Below are positions 7,950-15,389 of a stretch of 64,000 nt of DNA, one piece after another; position 1 is the first letter of the stretch, and each line of letters starts with the position of its first letter. The position numbers and the translations under genes are program-made. Below the pieces are notes generated by a model, which saw only the letters and a program-made list of their open reading frames with translations, did not search any database and was not told where the DNA came from. The stretch is from the NCBI GenBank assembly GCA_947628675.1, contig CANRAR010000001.1, positions 1 to 64,000 of the forward strand, read 5' to 3'. This stretch comes from an uncultured Clostridia bacterium (GTDB taxonomy: Bacteria; Bacillota; Clostridia; Christensenellales; Borkfalkiaceae).

Positions 7950-8948
7950 ATGGGACAACTGATACTCTGGATCTTTCTTCTCATATTGGGGCTCGCCCTC
8001 CTCGTGAAGGGGGCGGATTGGTTTGTGGACGGCGCCGCGGGCATCGCGGGGAAGTGCCACATCTCACCCCTCGTCATCGGGCTCACCGTCGTCGCGTTCG
8101 GCACGAGCGCGCCCGAACTCGCCGTCTCCGTCACCGCCGCCATCGGGCACTCCACGGACATCGCCGTCGGCAACATCGTGGGGAGCAACATCTCCAACAT
8201 TCTGCTGATTTTAGGCGTCTCGTCCCTCGTGCACGTCCTGCCCGTGCAGAAGAATTCCATGCGCCTCGATCTGCCCGTTCTCCTCATTTCGAGCGCCCTC
8301 CTCATCGGGCTCGGCGTGTGGGGGGAGGCCGTCTCGTGGTGGGACGGGCTCATCCTCCTCTTGGTATTTGCGGCGTATATGGCGTTCCTCATTTCGGGCG
8401 CATTCAAACAGCGCAAGGCGGGAACGCTCCCCCCGCCCGAGCAAAAGCCCATGCCCCGCGGCAAAGTGGGCAAGTGGTTTTTCGAGATGGAGCAGAAGAT
8501 GTGGTTTCTCATCCTCCTGACGCTCATCGGGCTCGGCATGGTGGCGGGCGGCGGCGTACTCCTCGTGGAGGGCGCCAAGTACATCGCGCGCTACGTGGGC
8601 GTACCCGACCGCATCATCGGGCTCACCGTCGTCGCCATCGGCACGTCGCTTCCCGAACTCGTCACCTCCGTCGTGGCGGCGAGGAAGGGGGAGACGGACA
8701 TCGCCGTCGGCAACGTCATCGGGAGCAACATCTTCAACATTCTGCTCATCGGGGGAATTTCCTCCCTCTTCTATCCCCTCGCGTTTTCGCTCACCACCAA
8801 TCTCATCGATGCGCTCGTCGCGCTCGCGGCGGCGCTCCTCATGGCGCTCCTCGCCTGCCTCGGCAACCGCTGCCTCGGAAGGGTCGCGGGCGCCGTCATG
8901 CTGTGCTCGTTTGCCGCCTATTACGTCTATTTGTTCGTCGCGCTCTGA
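7950..8948 (+). CDS. CaCA-family cation (Na+/Ca2+ type) exchanger
   Basis: A YrbG-like antiporter of 332 residues with about ten membrane segments in two inverted halves. Both alpha-repeats are intact: VVAFGTSAPELAVS...GNIVGSNISN in the first half and VVAIGTSLPELVTS...GNVIGSNIFN in the second, with the acidic ion-binding Glu in each. Such proteins expel Ca2+ (or exchange other cations) using a Na+ or H+ gradient. The ribosome-binding site is weak (AAGAAG). It follows mntP, so the pair looks like a divalent-cation export locus, though it has its own promoter. Confidence 0.9.
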   Translation: MGQLILWIFLLILGLALLVKGADWFVDGAAGIAGKCHISPLVIGLTVVAFGTSAPELAVSVTAAIGHSTDIAVGNIVGSNISNILLILGVSSLVHVLPVQKNSMRLDLPVLLISSALLIGLGVWGEAVSWWDGLILLLVFAAYMAFLISGAFKQRKAGTLPPPEQKPMPRGKVGKWFFEMEQKMWFLILLTLIGLGMVAGGGVLLVEGAKYIARYVGVPDRIIGLTVVAIGTSLPELVTSVVAARKGETDIAVGNVIGSNIFNILLIGGISSLFYPLAFSLTTNLIDALVALAAALLMALLACLGNRCLGRVAGAVMLCSFAAYYVYLFVAL

Positions 8949-8966
8949 CGAAGAAGGAAGTACCTC

Positions 8967-10682
8967 GTGCACCATCTCTTTTCCTGCATGAAAACGTATA
9001 AGAAGGAGGGGCTCCTCGCGCCTCTTTTCAAGTTGCTCGAGGCGTGTATGGAACTCGTCGTGCCCCTCGTCGTCGCGCACATCGTCAACGTCGGCGTCGC
9101 GGGCGAGGATCAGATGTACATCGTCTACGGGTGCCTCCTTCTCGTCGCGTTTGGCGCGGCGGGGCTGGGGTTTGCGCTCACGGCACAGTACTTCGCGGCG
9201 AAGGCGGCGGTGGGCGTCTCGGCGGAACTGCGCGCGCGCCTCTTTACCAAACTGCAATCCTTCTCCTATACGCAGATCGACGAAGTGGGCACGGCGGCGA
9301 TGATCACCCGCATGACGAGCGACTGCCAGCAGGTGCAAAACGGGGTGAATATGTTCCTCCGCATCCTCCTGCGCTCGCCCATCATCGTGTTCGGGGCGGC
9401 CATTATGGCATTCACGGTGGATGTGCAGGCGGCGCTCGTCCTCCTCGCCCTCATTCCGCTTCTCGCAGTCGTCGTGGTCGCCGTCATGGCGGCGGGCATC
9501 CCGCTCTATAAAAAGGTGCAGGCTCGGCTCGACGGCGTCAACCTCTCCGCCCGCGAAAATTTACAGGGCGCGCGCGTCATCCGCGCCTTTTGCCGCGAGG
9601 AAGAGGAGGCGAAGGAGTTCTCCATGCGCAACGGCGCGCTCTGCCGCGAGCAGCGCCACGCGGGGCGCATCTCCGCGCTTGCGGGGCCGCTCACCTACGC
9701 GCTCGTCAACATCGCCGTCATCGTCCTCGTCTATGTGGGCGCGCTCCGCGTCAATGCGGGTGCGCTCGGGCAGGGCGACGTCATCGCGCTCTACAGTTAT
9801 CTCTCGCTCATCCTGGTCGAACTCATCAAACTCGCCAACCTCATCTTCACCGTCAGCCGCGCCGTCTCCTCGCAGAAGCGCATCGGGAAGGTGCTCGATG
9901 AGCCTTCCGAACCCTCCACCCTCACGGAGCGCACGGGAGGGGAGGAACACGCGCCCGCCGTCACGTTTGAAGACGTCTCCTTTACTTATTCGGGCGGCGG
10001 AGCCCCCGCCCTTGCGGATATTTCCTTCTCCGTCGAAAAGGGAAAAACGCTGGGCATTCTCGGCGGCACGGGCGCGGGGAAGAGCACCCTCATCGACCTC
10101 ATCCCGCGCTTCTATCCCGCCACCCACGGCCGTGTCCTCGTCGGCGGGGAGGATGTAAACGGTATTCCCGCAAAGGAACTTCGCAAGAAGGTCGCCGTCG
10201 TTCCCCAGCGCGCCGTCCTCTTCAAGGGCACCATCCGCTCCAACCTCCTTTGGGGCGGCGAGGCGACGGACGAAGAACTCATGCGCGCCGTCGAACTCGC
10301 GCAGGCGAGCGACGTCGTCGCGTCCAAGGGCGGGCTCGGCGGCGAGGTCGTGCAGGAGGGCAAGAACTTCTCGGGCGGCCAGCGCCAGCGGCTCACCATC
10401 GCGCGCGCCCTCGTCGGCAAGCCGGAAATTCTCATCTTGGACGACAGCGCCTCCGCCCTCGACTACGCAACCGACGCCGCCCTCCGCCGCGCCTTAAAGA
10501 CGCTCGAGTGCACGGTGGTCGTCGTCTCCCAGCGCATCTCCGCCGTGCGCCACGCGGATGCCATCCTGCTCCTCGAAGAAGGCCGCGTCGCCGCCATCGG
10601 CACCCACGAAGAACTCTTGAAAAACAGCCCGCTCTACGGCGAAATTTACGTCTCGCAGACGCGCGCGGAGGGGGAAGTATGA
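8967..10682 (+). CDS. ABC exporter subunit A (degenerate ATPase site)
   Basis: A half-transporter of 571 residues: six membrane helices (about 20-310) followed by an ATPase domain. Walker A is GGTGAGKST, the signature is FSGGQRQRL, and Walker B reads LILDDSASALD, so the catalytic Glu after Walker B is replaced by Asp. That is the pattern of the degenerate subunit in heterodimeric exporters (TM287/288, TmrAB). I chose GTG 8967 because GAAGGAAG sits 8 bases upstream; ATG 8988 is the alternative. It overlaps the partner gene by ATGA. The substrate cannot be read from the sequence: lipid, peptide and drug are all possible. Confidence 0.92.
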   Translation: MHHLFSCMKTYKKEGLLAPLFKLLEACMELVVPLVVAHIVNVGVAGEDQMYIVYGCLLLVAFGAAGLGFALTAQYFAAKAAVGVSAELRARLFTKLQSFSYTQIDEVGTAAMITRMTSDCQQVQNGVNMFLRILLRSPIIVFGAAIMAFTVDVQAALVLLALIPLLAVVVVAVMAAGIPLYKKVQARLDGVNLSARENLQGARVIRAFCREEEEAKEFSMRNGALCREQRHAGRISALAGPLTYALVNIAVIVLVYVGALRVNAGALGQGDVIALYSYLSLILVELIKLANLIFTVSRAVSSQKRIGKVLDEPSEPSTLTERTGGEEHAPAVTFEDVSFTYSGGGAPALADISFSVEKGKTLGILGGTGAGKSTLIDLIPRFYPATHGRVLVGGEDVNGIPAKELRKKVAVVPQRAVLFKGTIRSNLLWGGEATDEELMRAVELAQASDVVASKGGLGGEVVQEGKNFSGGQRQRLTIARALVGKPEILILDDSASALDYATDAALRRALKTLECTVVVVSQRISAVRHADAILLLEEGRVAAIGTHEELLKNSPLYGEIYVSQTRAEGEV

Positions 10683-12415
10683 AAAAGAGCCTCGTATTCC
10701 GCCGCATCCTGCATCTTCTGAAGCCCTACGCGGGCTACCTCGTCCTCACGGTATTTGCCGCCATGGTCTCCGTCGCGGCGCAACTTCTCGTGCCCTACCT
10801 CGTCGGCGAATGCGTCGATGTCATCGTCGGGCAAAACAATGTCGATTTCAAGGCGCTCTTCCCGCTCCTTTTGGGCGTCGGCGGATGCGTCGTCGCGGCA
10901 GTCGTCTCGCAGTACGTCGTCAGCCTCGCCAACAACCGCATCGCCTACTGTGTGCTCGCGGACGTGCGGCGGGCGACCTTTGAAAAACTCGGCAGGCTGC
11001 CCTTGAAGTACATCGACGACCGCCCCTACGGCGATATTTCCGCCATCGTCGTCGCCGACAGCGAGCAGTTCGCCGACGGCCTGCTTCTCGGCTTCACCCA
11101 GCTCTTCACGGGCGTCTGCACCATTGTGGGTGTGCTCGTCATCATGTTCGTCCTTCGGTGGGAGATTGCCCTCATCGTCTTTTTCCTCACCCCGCTCTCC
11201 CTCCTCGTCGCACGGTTCATCTCTAAGCGCACCTATACGACGTTCAAGCGGCAGGCGGAAGTCCGCGCCGAGCAGACGGCGTTCATCGACGAGATGGTGG
11301 GAAATTTGAAGGTCGTCAAGGCGTTCACGCATGAAGAGGAGAACGAGGTAACGTTCGCGGAGGAGAACGAACGCCTCCGCCGCGCCTCGCTCCGCGCCGT
11401 GTTCTTCTCGTCCACGGTCAACCCATCCACGCGGTTTATAAATTCCGTCGTCTATTCCTCCGTCGCGCTGTCGGGGGCGCTGCTCGTCATCGCAACGGGC
11501 GGTGCATTCAGCGTGGGCGCACTCACCTCCTTTCTCTCCTATTCCACGCAGTACACCAAGCCCTTCAATGAGATCACCGAGGTCATCGCGGAATTCCAGA
11601 ACGCCCTCGCCTGTGCGGGTCGCATCTTCGCCCTGCTCGACGAGGAGGAACAGCCCTCGGACGCTTCTTCTTTCGATCTCGGCAGGGCGGAGGGCGAGGT
11701 GAAGGCGGAAAACGTGCGCTTTGCCTACGACCCCGCGCGCCCGCTCTTTGAAGATCTCAACCTCACGGCGGAGGCGGGCAAGCACATCGCCATCGTCGGG
11801 CCCACGGGGTGCGGCAAGACGACGCTCATCAACCTCCTCATGCGCTTCTACGATGTGGACGGCGGGAGCATCCTCGTGGACGGGAAGGACGTCCGCGCCG
11901 TCACCCGTAAGTCTCTCCGCAAGAACTACGGCATGGTCTTGCAGGATACATGGCTCAAAGAGGCGACAGTGCGCGAAAATCTCTGTATGGGCGCCCCCGA
12001 CTGCACGGAGGAGGAGATGATCGCGGCGGCAAAGGCGGCACACGCGCACGGGTTCATCCTGCGGCTTCCCCATGGCTACGATACCGTCGTGGGCGGCACG
12101 GGGTCACTGTCCGAGGGGCAGCGCCAACTCCTCTGCATCGCGCGCGTCATGCTCTGCCGCCCGCCCATGCTCATCTTGGACGAGGCGACGTCGAGCATCG
12201 ATACCCGCACCGAACTTTTGGTGCAGGACGCCTTTGCGCGGCTCATGGAGGGCAGAACGTGCTTCATCATCGCGCACCGCCTCTCCACCATCAAGAATGC
12301 CGACCGCATTCTCGTCATGGGGGAGGGCAAAATTTTGGAGGAGGGCACCCACGCCGAACTCTTGCAAAAAGGCGGCGCGTACGCCAAACTATACCGCGCA
12401 CAATTTGAAGAATAG
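10679..12415 (+). CDS. ABC exporter subunit B (canonical ATPase site)
   Basis: The 578-residue partner of the preceding gene: six membrane helices and an ATPase domain with Walker A GPTGCGKTT, Walker B MLILDEATSSID (canonical Glu) and the switch His in IIAHRLST. Its signature is LSEGQRQ rather than LSGGQ. In the heterodimer the variant LSEGQ would face the degenerate Walker site of subunit A, giving one silent and one active ATP site, as in known asymmetric exporters. Translation is coupled through ATGA. Confidence 0.92.
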   Translation: MKKSLVFRRILHLLKPYAGYLVLTVFAAMVSVAAQLLVPYLVGECVDVIVGQNNVDFKALFPLLLGVGGCVVAAVVSQYVVSLANNRIAYCVLADVRRATFEKLGRLPLKYIDDRPYGDISAIVVADSEQFADGLLLGFTQLFTGVCTIVGVLVIMFVLRWEIALIVFFLTPLSLLVARFISKRTYTTFKRQAEVRAEQTAFIDEMVGNLKVVKAFTHEEENEVTFAEENERLRRASLRAVFFSSTVNPSTRFINSVVYSSVALSGALLVIATGGAFSVGALTSFLSYSTQYTKPFNEITEVIAEFQNALACAGRIFALLDEEEQPSDASSFDLGRAEGEVKAENVRFAYDPARPLFEDLNLTAEAGKHIAIVGPTGCGKTTLINLLMRFYDVDGGSILVDGKDVRAVTRKSLRKNYGMVLQDTWLKEATVRENLCMGAPDCTEEEMIAAAKAAHAHGFILRLPHGYDTVVGGTGSLSEGQRQLLCIARVMLCRPPMLILDEATSSIDTRTELLVQDAFARLMEGRTCFIIAHRLSTIKNADRILVMGEGKILEEGTHAELLQKGGAYAKLYRAQFEE

Positions 12416-12433
12416 AGGGGAAGCGGTTTTCGG

Positions 12434-12462
12434 TTTACATTTCCCGAGCGCCGTGATAGAAT
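12434..12462 (+). promoter_or_regulatory. promoter of clc, predicted leaderless transcript
   Basis: TTTACA, 17-base spacer, TAGAAT preceded by TGA (extended -10). Six bases separate the -10 box from the GTG start, so transcription should begin at the start codon. There is no Shine-Dalgarno sequence. Confidence 0.75.
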
Positions 12463-12468
12463 AAAACT

Positions 12469-14088
12469 GTGAAAAAAACACTGGAAAAAATCAAGAGAAA
12501 GGCAAATTACAGCGCGCAGATCGTCTCCGTCGGCGTCATGACGGGGCTGTTTGCGGGCGTCGTCGTCACCTTTTTCAACGTGCTGTTCGGCATGGCGGAG
12601 GAGTTTTCCCGCGGGTATTACGGCTATTTCCGCGATCACCCCGCCTTCATTCCGCTCTTATTCCTTGCGCTCCTCTTGGGGGCGGTCGTCATCGGCGGCG
12701 TTCTGCGCTTTCTGCCCCTTCTGCGGGGGAACGGCTTCCCGCAGACGGAGGGGGCAACGCGCGGGCTCCTGCGCTTCAAGTGGTACCGCGACCTCACGGG
12801 GATGTTCGCATCCGCCCTCTTTCTCGTCTTTATGGGGCTCTCCGCGGGCGCGGAGGGGCCGAGCGCCTTCATCGGCGGCTCCTGCGGCGCGGGGGTGAGC
12901 GATCTATGCCGCCGCGACCCCATCGTGCGCCGCTTCCAGATCACGGGCGGGGCGTGTACGGGGCTCGCCGTCGCGCTTAACGCGCCGCTCACGGGCATCA
13001 TCTTTGCCTATGAAGAGGCGCACAAGCGCTTCACGCCCGAGGTATTCGTCTGCTCTTTCTCGTCCGTCGCCGTCGCCGTCGTCATCCGGGGAGTGCTCTT
13101 AAAATATGCCCTCGGCATGGAGGTGGGGCCCTTCCTCTCCACCTTCGCCTATCCCGCCGATACGGGGCTTCTCTTTTGCGCATTCGCCCTGCTTGCCGCG
13201 CTCGTCGTCACGCTGGTCGCCGCGGGGTTCTATCATCTTCTCTTCTACGTCCGCAAATATTTCAAGCGGATCACCTTCCTCAAGGGCACGGCAAAGTACA
13301 TGATCCCCTTCGCACTCGCGGGGGCGGCGGGGCTCGTCACGGCGTTTGCGATGGGCGGCGGCGAACACTTCATCGATGCGCTCGGGAGCGGCTCTGAGGG
13401 GGGTATGTCCGTGTTCGGTTGGCCGCTCGCCGTCGCCGTGGTTGTCGTCGTTTTATTGAAACTCGTAACGTCGGTCGCCAATCTCGCGGCGGATCTGCCC
13501 TGCTGCGCGTCCGTCCCCATGCTCGCCATGGGCGCGGGAATGGGGAAACTCCTCTCCATGCTGTTCGTCCTCATGGGCATGGACCCCGCCCTCGCGGACT
13601 GCCTCATCGTCCTGTGTATGGTGACCTTCTTCACGACGGTCGTCAAGGCGCCCGTCACGGGCATCATCATGACCGTCGAACTCACGTGGAGTTTCACCTT
13701 CTTTTTGCCCGCCGTCATCTGCGCAGCGGTGAGTTACCTTATCGGCGACGTCCTCCATATCCGCCCGCTGTACGACAGACTCCTCGACGAGATGCTCGAA
13801 GAGGACGTCAGCGAGAGTATGCACATCGTCGCGCGTGTGCAGGTCAAGGCGGGCTCTCCCGCCGCGGGCAGGGCAGTGCGCGATGTTTTGTGGCCGTTCA
13901 CCGCACTCGTCAAGAACGTGGAACGCGGCGAGACCGGCTTCGCCCCCTCCGGTTCCACCGTCCTCGAAGCGGGGGACGTGCTCACCGTCGAGGGCACCCC
14001 GCACGACAGGGAGGAATTCCTCTCCGCCCTCACCGCAACCGTGGGCGACGTGCTCGGCTACACCGAATCCACCGCCAAGCACACGTAA
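12469..14088 (+). CDS. ClC-family chloride channel/transporter with C-terminal RCK_C-like domain
   Basis: A 539-residue protein with the ClC fold (about residues 20-440). The filter motif is GAEGPSAFIGGS, with the gating Glu kept but Ala where Arg is usual in GREGP. Further conserved stretches are PLTGIIFAYEE and KAPVTGIIMTVELT. The tail (about 455-535: AGSPAAGRAVRDVLWP ... LEAGDVLTVEG) resembles the TrkA-C/RCK_C ligand-binding domain found in some bacterial ClC proteins. The start is GTG 12469, directly at the expected transcription start; the next in-frame ATG (12538) would cut into the first helix. It probably exchanges Cl- for H+ or conducts Cl-. Confidence 0.9.
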   Translation: MKKTLEKIKRKANYSAQIVSVGVMTGLFAGVVVTFFNVLFGMAEEFSRGYYGYFRDHPAFIPLLFLALLLGAVVIGGVLRFLPLLRGNGFPQTEGATRGLLRFKWYRDLTGMFASALFLVFMGLSAGAEGPSAFIGGSCGAGVSDLCRRDPIVRRFQITGGACTGLAVALNAPLTGIIFAYEEAHKRFTPEVFVCSFSSVAVAVVIRGVLLKYALGMEVGPFLSTFAYPADTGLLFCAFALLAALVVTLVAAGFYHLLFYVRKYFKRITFLKGTAKYMIPFALAGAAGLVTAFAMGGGEHFIDALGSGSEGGMSVFGWPLAVAVVVVVLLKLVTSVANLAADLPCCASVPMLAMGAGMGKLLSMLFVLMGMDPALADCLIVLCMVTFFTTVVKAPVTGIIMTVELTWSFTFFLPAVICAAVSYLIGDVLHIRPLYDRLLDEMLEEDVSESMHIVARVQVKAGSPAAGRAVRDVLWPFTALVKNVERGETGFAPSGSTVLEAGDVLTVEGTPHDREEFLSALTATVGDVLGYTESTAKHT

Positions 14089-14165
14089 CGGCGCTCGGTT
14101 CCCGACCTCGGTCTCTATGCCAAACAATTTTTATATGCCGATTTTGTACGCAAATTTTTCCGCTG

Positions 14166-14200
14166 AAAAAACGCCCCGCACGGGCGTTTTTCCTTTTCTT
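14166..14200 (+). terminator. terminator after clc
   Basis: AAAAACGCCC pairs with GGGCGTTTTT over a 5-base loop, followed by a T-rich tract. Confidence 0.75.
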
Positions 14201-14267
14201 TCCTCAAAAAAGCGGGTATATCTTGCCGCGCTCCCGCCCAAAATAGTGGCGTAAGGGAGGAGCAAAT

Positions 14268-14864
14268 ATGGATTTTACCAAGACGCAGACCTTTCACAAT
14301 CTCGCAAGAGGATTTGCGGGGGAGTGTCAGGCGGGAATGCGGTACCAACTCACGGCAAAGGCGGCAATGAAGCAGGGCTACAAAGTGTTGGCGGATACCA
14401 TCCGCACCATTGCGAAGAACGAAACCAATCACGCCAAAGTTTTCTTCGAGGCGCTTTTGCAGAATGCGGGCAGTCAGGATGACATCCGCATCGAGGCGAG
14501 TTTCCCGTTCCATGCGGGCACGGTGGAGGAGAATTTGCGCTTTGCGGCAATCGACGAGCAGGATGAAGCGGAGAACCTGTATCCCTCGTTCGCGCGCATT
14601 GCCGAGGAAGAGGGGTTTGGGCAAATCGCGCTCAAATTCAAACAGGTTGCGAAGGTAGAAGAAAATCACAAAATTATTTTCAATTACCTCTATGAGGCGT
14701 TCAAGGACGGCTCCCTCTATAAGGCGGAAAGACCCATGCTCTGGATATGCAGTGAATGCGGCTATATGCACACCACAAAGGAGGCGTGGAACATCTGTCC
14801 CCTGTGCGGCGCATCGCAAGGCGAAGTCGAGTTGCACCTTCCCTTCAAAAAGGAGAATCTATGA
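14268..14864 (+). CDS. rbr: rubrerythrin
   Basis: A non-haem di-iron peroxidase that removes H2O2 in anaerobes. The 198-residue product has an N-terminal ferritin-like four-helix domain with the ligand Glu residues (FAGECQAGMRY, NETNHAKVFFE, AEEEGFGQIA, KVEENHKI) and a C-terminal rubredoxin-like iron site (CSECGYMHTTKEAWNICPLC). GGGAGG precedes the ATG. It overlaps the next tiny gene by ATGA and heads a three-gene unit. No PerR box is obvious upstream. Confidence 0.95.
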   Translation: MDFTKTQTFHNLARGFAGECQAGMRYQLTAKAAMKQGYKVLADTIRTIAKNETNHAKVFFEALLQNAGSQDDIRIEASFPFHAGTVEENLRFAAIDEQDEAENLYPSFARIAEEEGFGQIALKFKQVAKVEENHKIIFNYLYEAFKDGSLYKAERPMLWICSECGYMHTTKEAWNICPLCGASQGEVELHLPFKKENL

Positions 14865-14977
14865 AAAAGACCAACAAGACCAATGCGAAGCAGACGTCGC
14901 ACGGCGCGCAGGATAGGGCGCAGAGCACGAAAAACTGCGGCAAGGGCTGCGGCAAAAACGCCAAGGATTGCGGCTGA
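14861..14977 (+). CDS. 38-residue Lys/Cys-rich micro-protein
   Basis: A tiny protein whose N-terminal half is polar and Lys/Asn/Gln-rich and whose C-terminus carries CGKGCGK and a final DCG, giving three cysteines that could bind a metal or iron. AAAGGAG lies 6 bases before the ATG. The start overlaps the rubrerythrin stop (ATGA) and its own stop overlaps the next start (TGATG). This double coupling is the main argument that it is real. No family name is known to me; a role with rubrerythrin in iron or peroxide handling is inference from position. Confidence 0.6.
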   Translation: MKKTNKTNAKQTSHGAQDRAQSTKNCGKGCGKNAKDCG

Positions 14978-15105
14978 TGAAGCGCAAGAAGACCCTGAAA
15001 GGGGGCGCAAAGATGCGCTCGGAAGAGGATTCGCTCGGCAGTTATACGGGAGTATGCAGTGAAAACGAGTACGAGACCCCGATACAGGATGCCGACGATC
15101 TTTGA
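14977..15105 (+). CDS. 42-residue micro-protein with SEEDSLGSYTG motif
   Basis: It starts within the stop of the previous gene (TGATG). Residues 1-13 are strongly basic (MKRKKTLKGGAKM); the rest is acidic, with RSEEDSLGSYTG and the C-terminal PIQDADDL. I recall very similar short proteins with a DSLGSYTG core and a QDADDL tail in many clostridia, usually unnamed, which supports it being a gene, but I could not check this. A strong terminator follows the stop by 7 bases. Its function is unknown. Confidence 0.65.
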   Translation: MKRKKTLKGGAKMRSEEDSLGSYTGVCSENEYETPIQDADDL

Positions 15106-15112
15106 GCGCAGG

Positions 15113-15146
15113 GGAGCGGAAAAGCAATTTTCCGCTCCTTTCCTTT
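15113..15146 (+). terminator. terminator of the rubrerythrin unit
   Basis: GGAGCGGAAAA pairs perfectly with TTTTCCGCTCC over a GCAA loop and is followed by TTTCCTTTT. Confidence 0.85.
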
Positions 15147-15161
15147 TGCCCGCTCCTACTG

Positions 15162-15303
15162 CGTCATTCTGCCCCGCCCGCACTATTGTCTACTAAGGGC
15201 GGCACGAGCGCGTAGCGCGAAGTATTCGCCGCCCGCGCCCGCCCCCGCACAAGCGGGGGCGGGCGCGGGAGGCGGCGAAGAATCCCGATGAACGAAGTCC
15301 GCC
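15162..15303 (+). repeat. nested intergenic repeat modules A and D
   Basis: Module A begins CGTCATTCTG and ends GAAGAATCCCGATG..CGAAGTCCG. In other copies only 7-15 bases lie between these ends. Here module D (CCCCGCCCGCACTATT...CTACTAAGGGCGGCACGAG) and a further GC palindrome are lodged inside it. Related copies lie near 23.9, 41.0 and 55.7 kb. Confidence 0.8.
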
Positions 15304-15327
15304 TCCCCGAATTTCCGTAAAAATTTG

Positions 15328-15356
15328 TTGTCTTTCCCGCGCGCGGGTGATATAAT
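15328..15356 (+). promoter_or_regulatory. sigma-A promoter of the lipoprotein protease gene
   Basis: TTGTCT, 17-base spacer, TATAAT preceded by TGA. A 27-base leader with GGGAAGG leads to the ATG. Confidence 0.75.
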
Positions 15357-15389
15357 AGATACAAACAATTTGCGCGGGAAGGTATTTCC

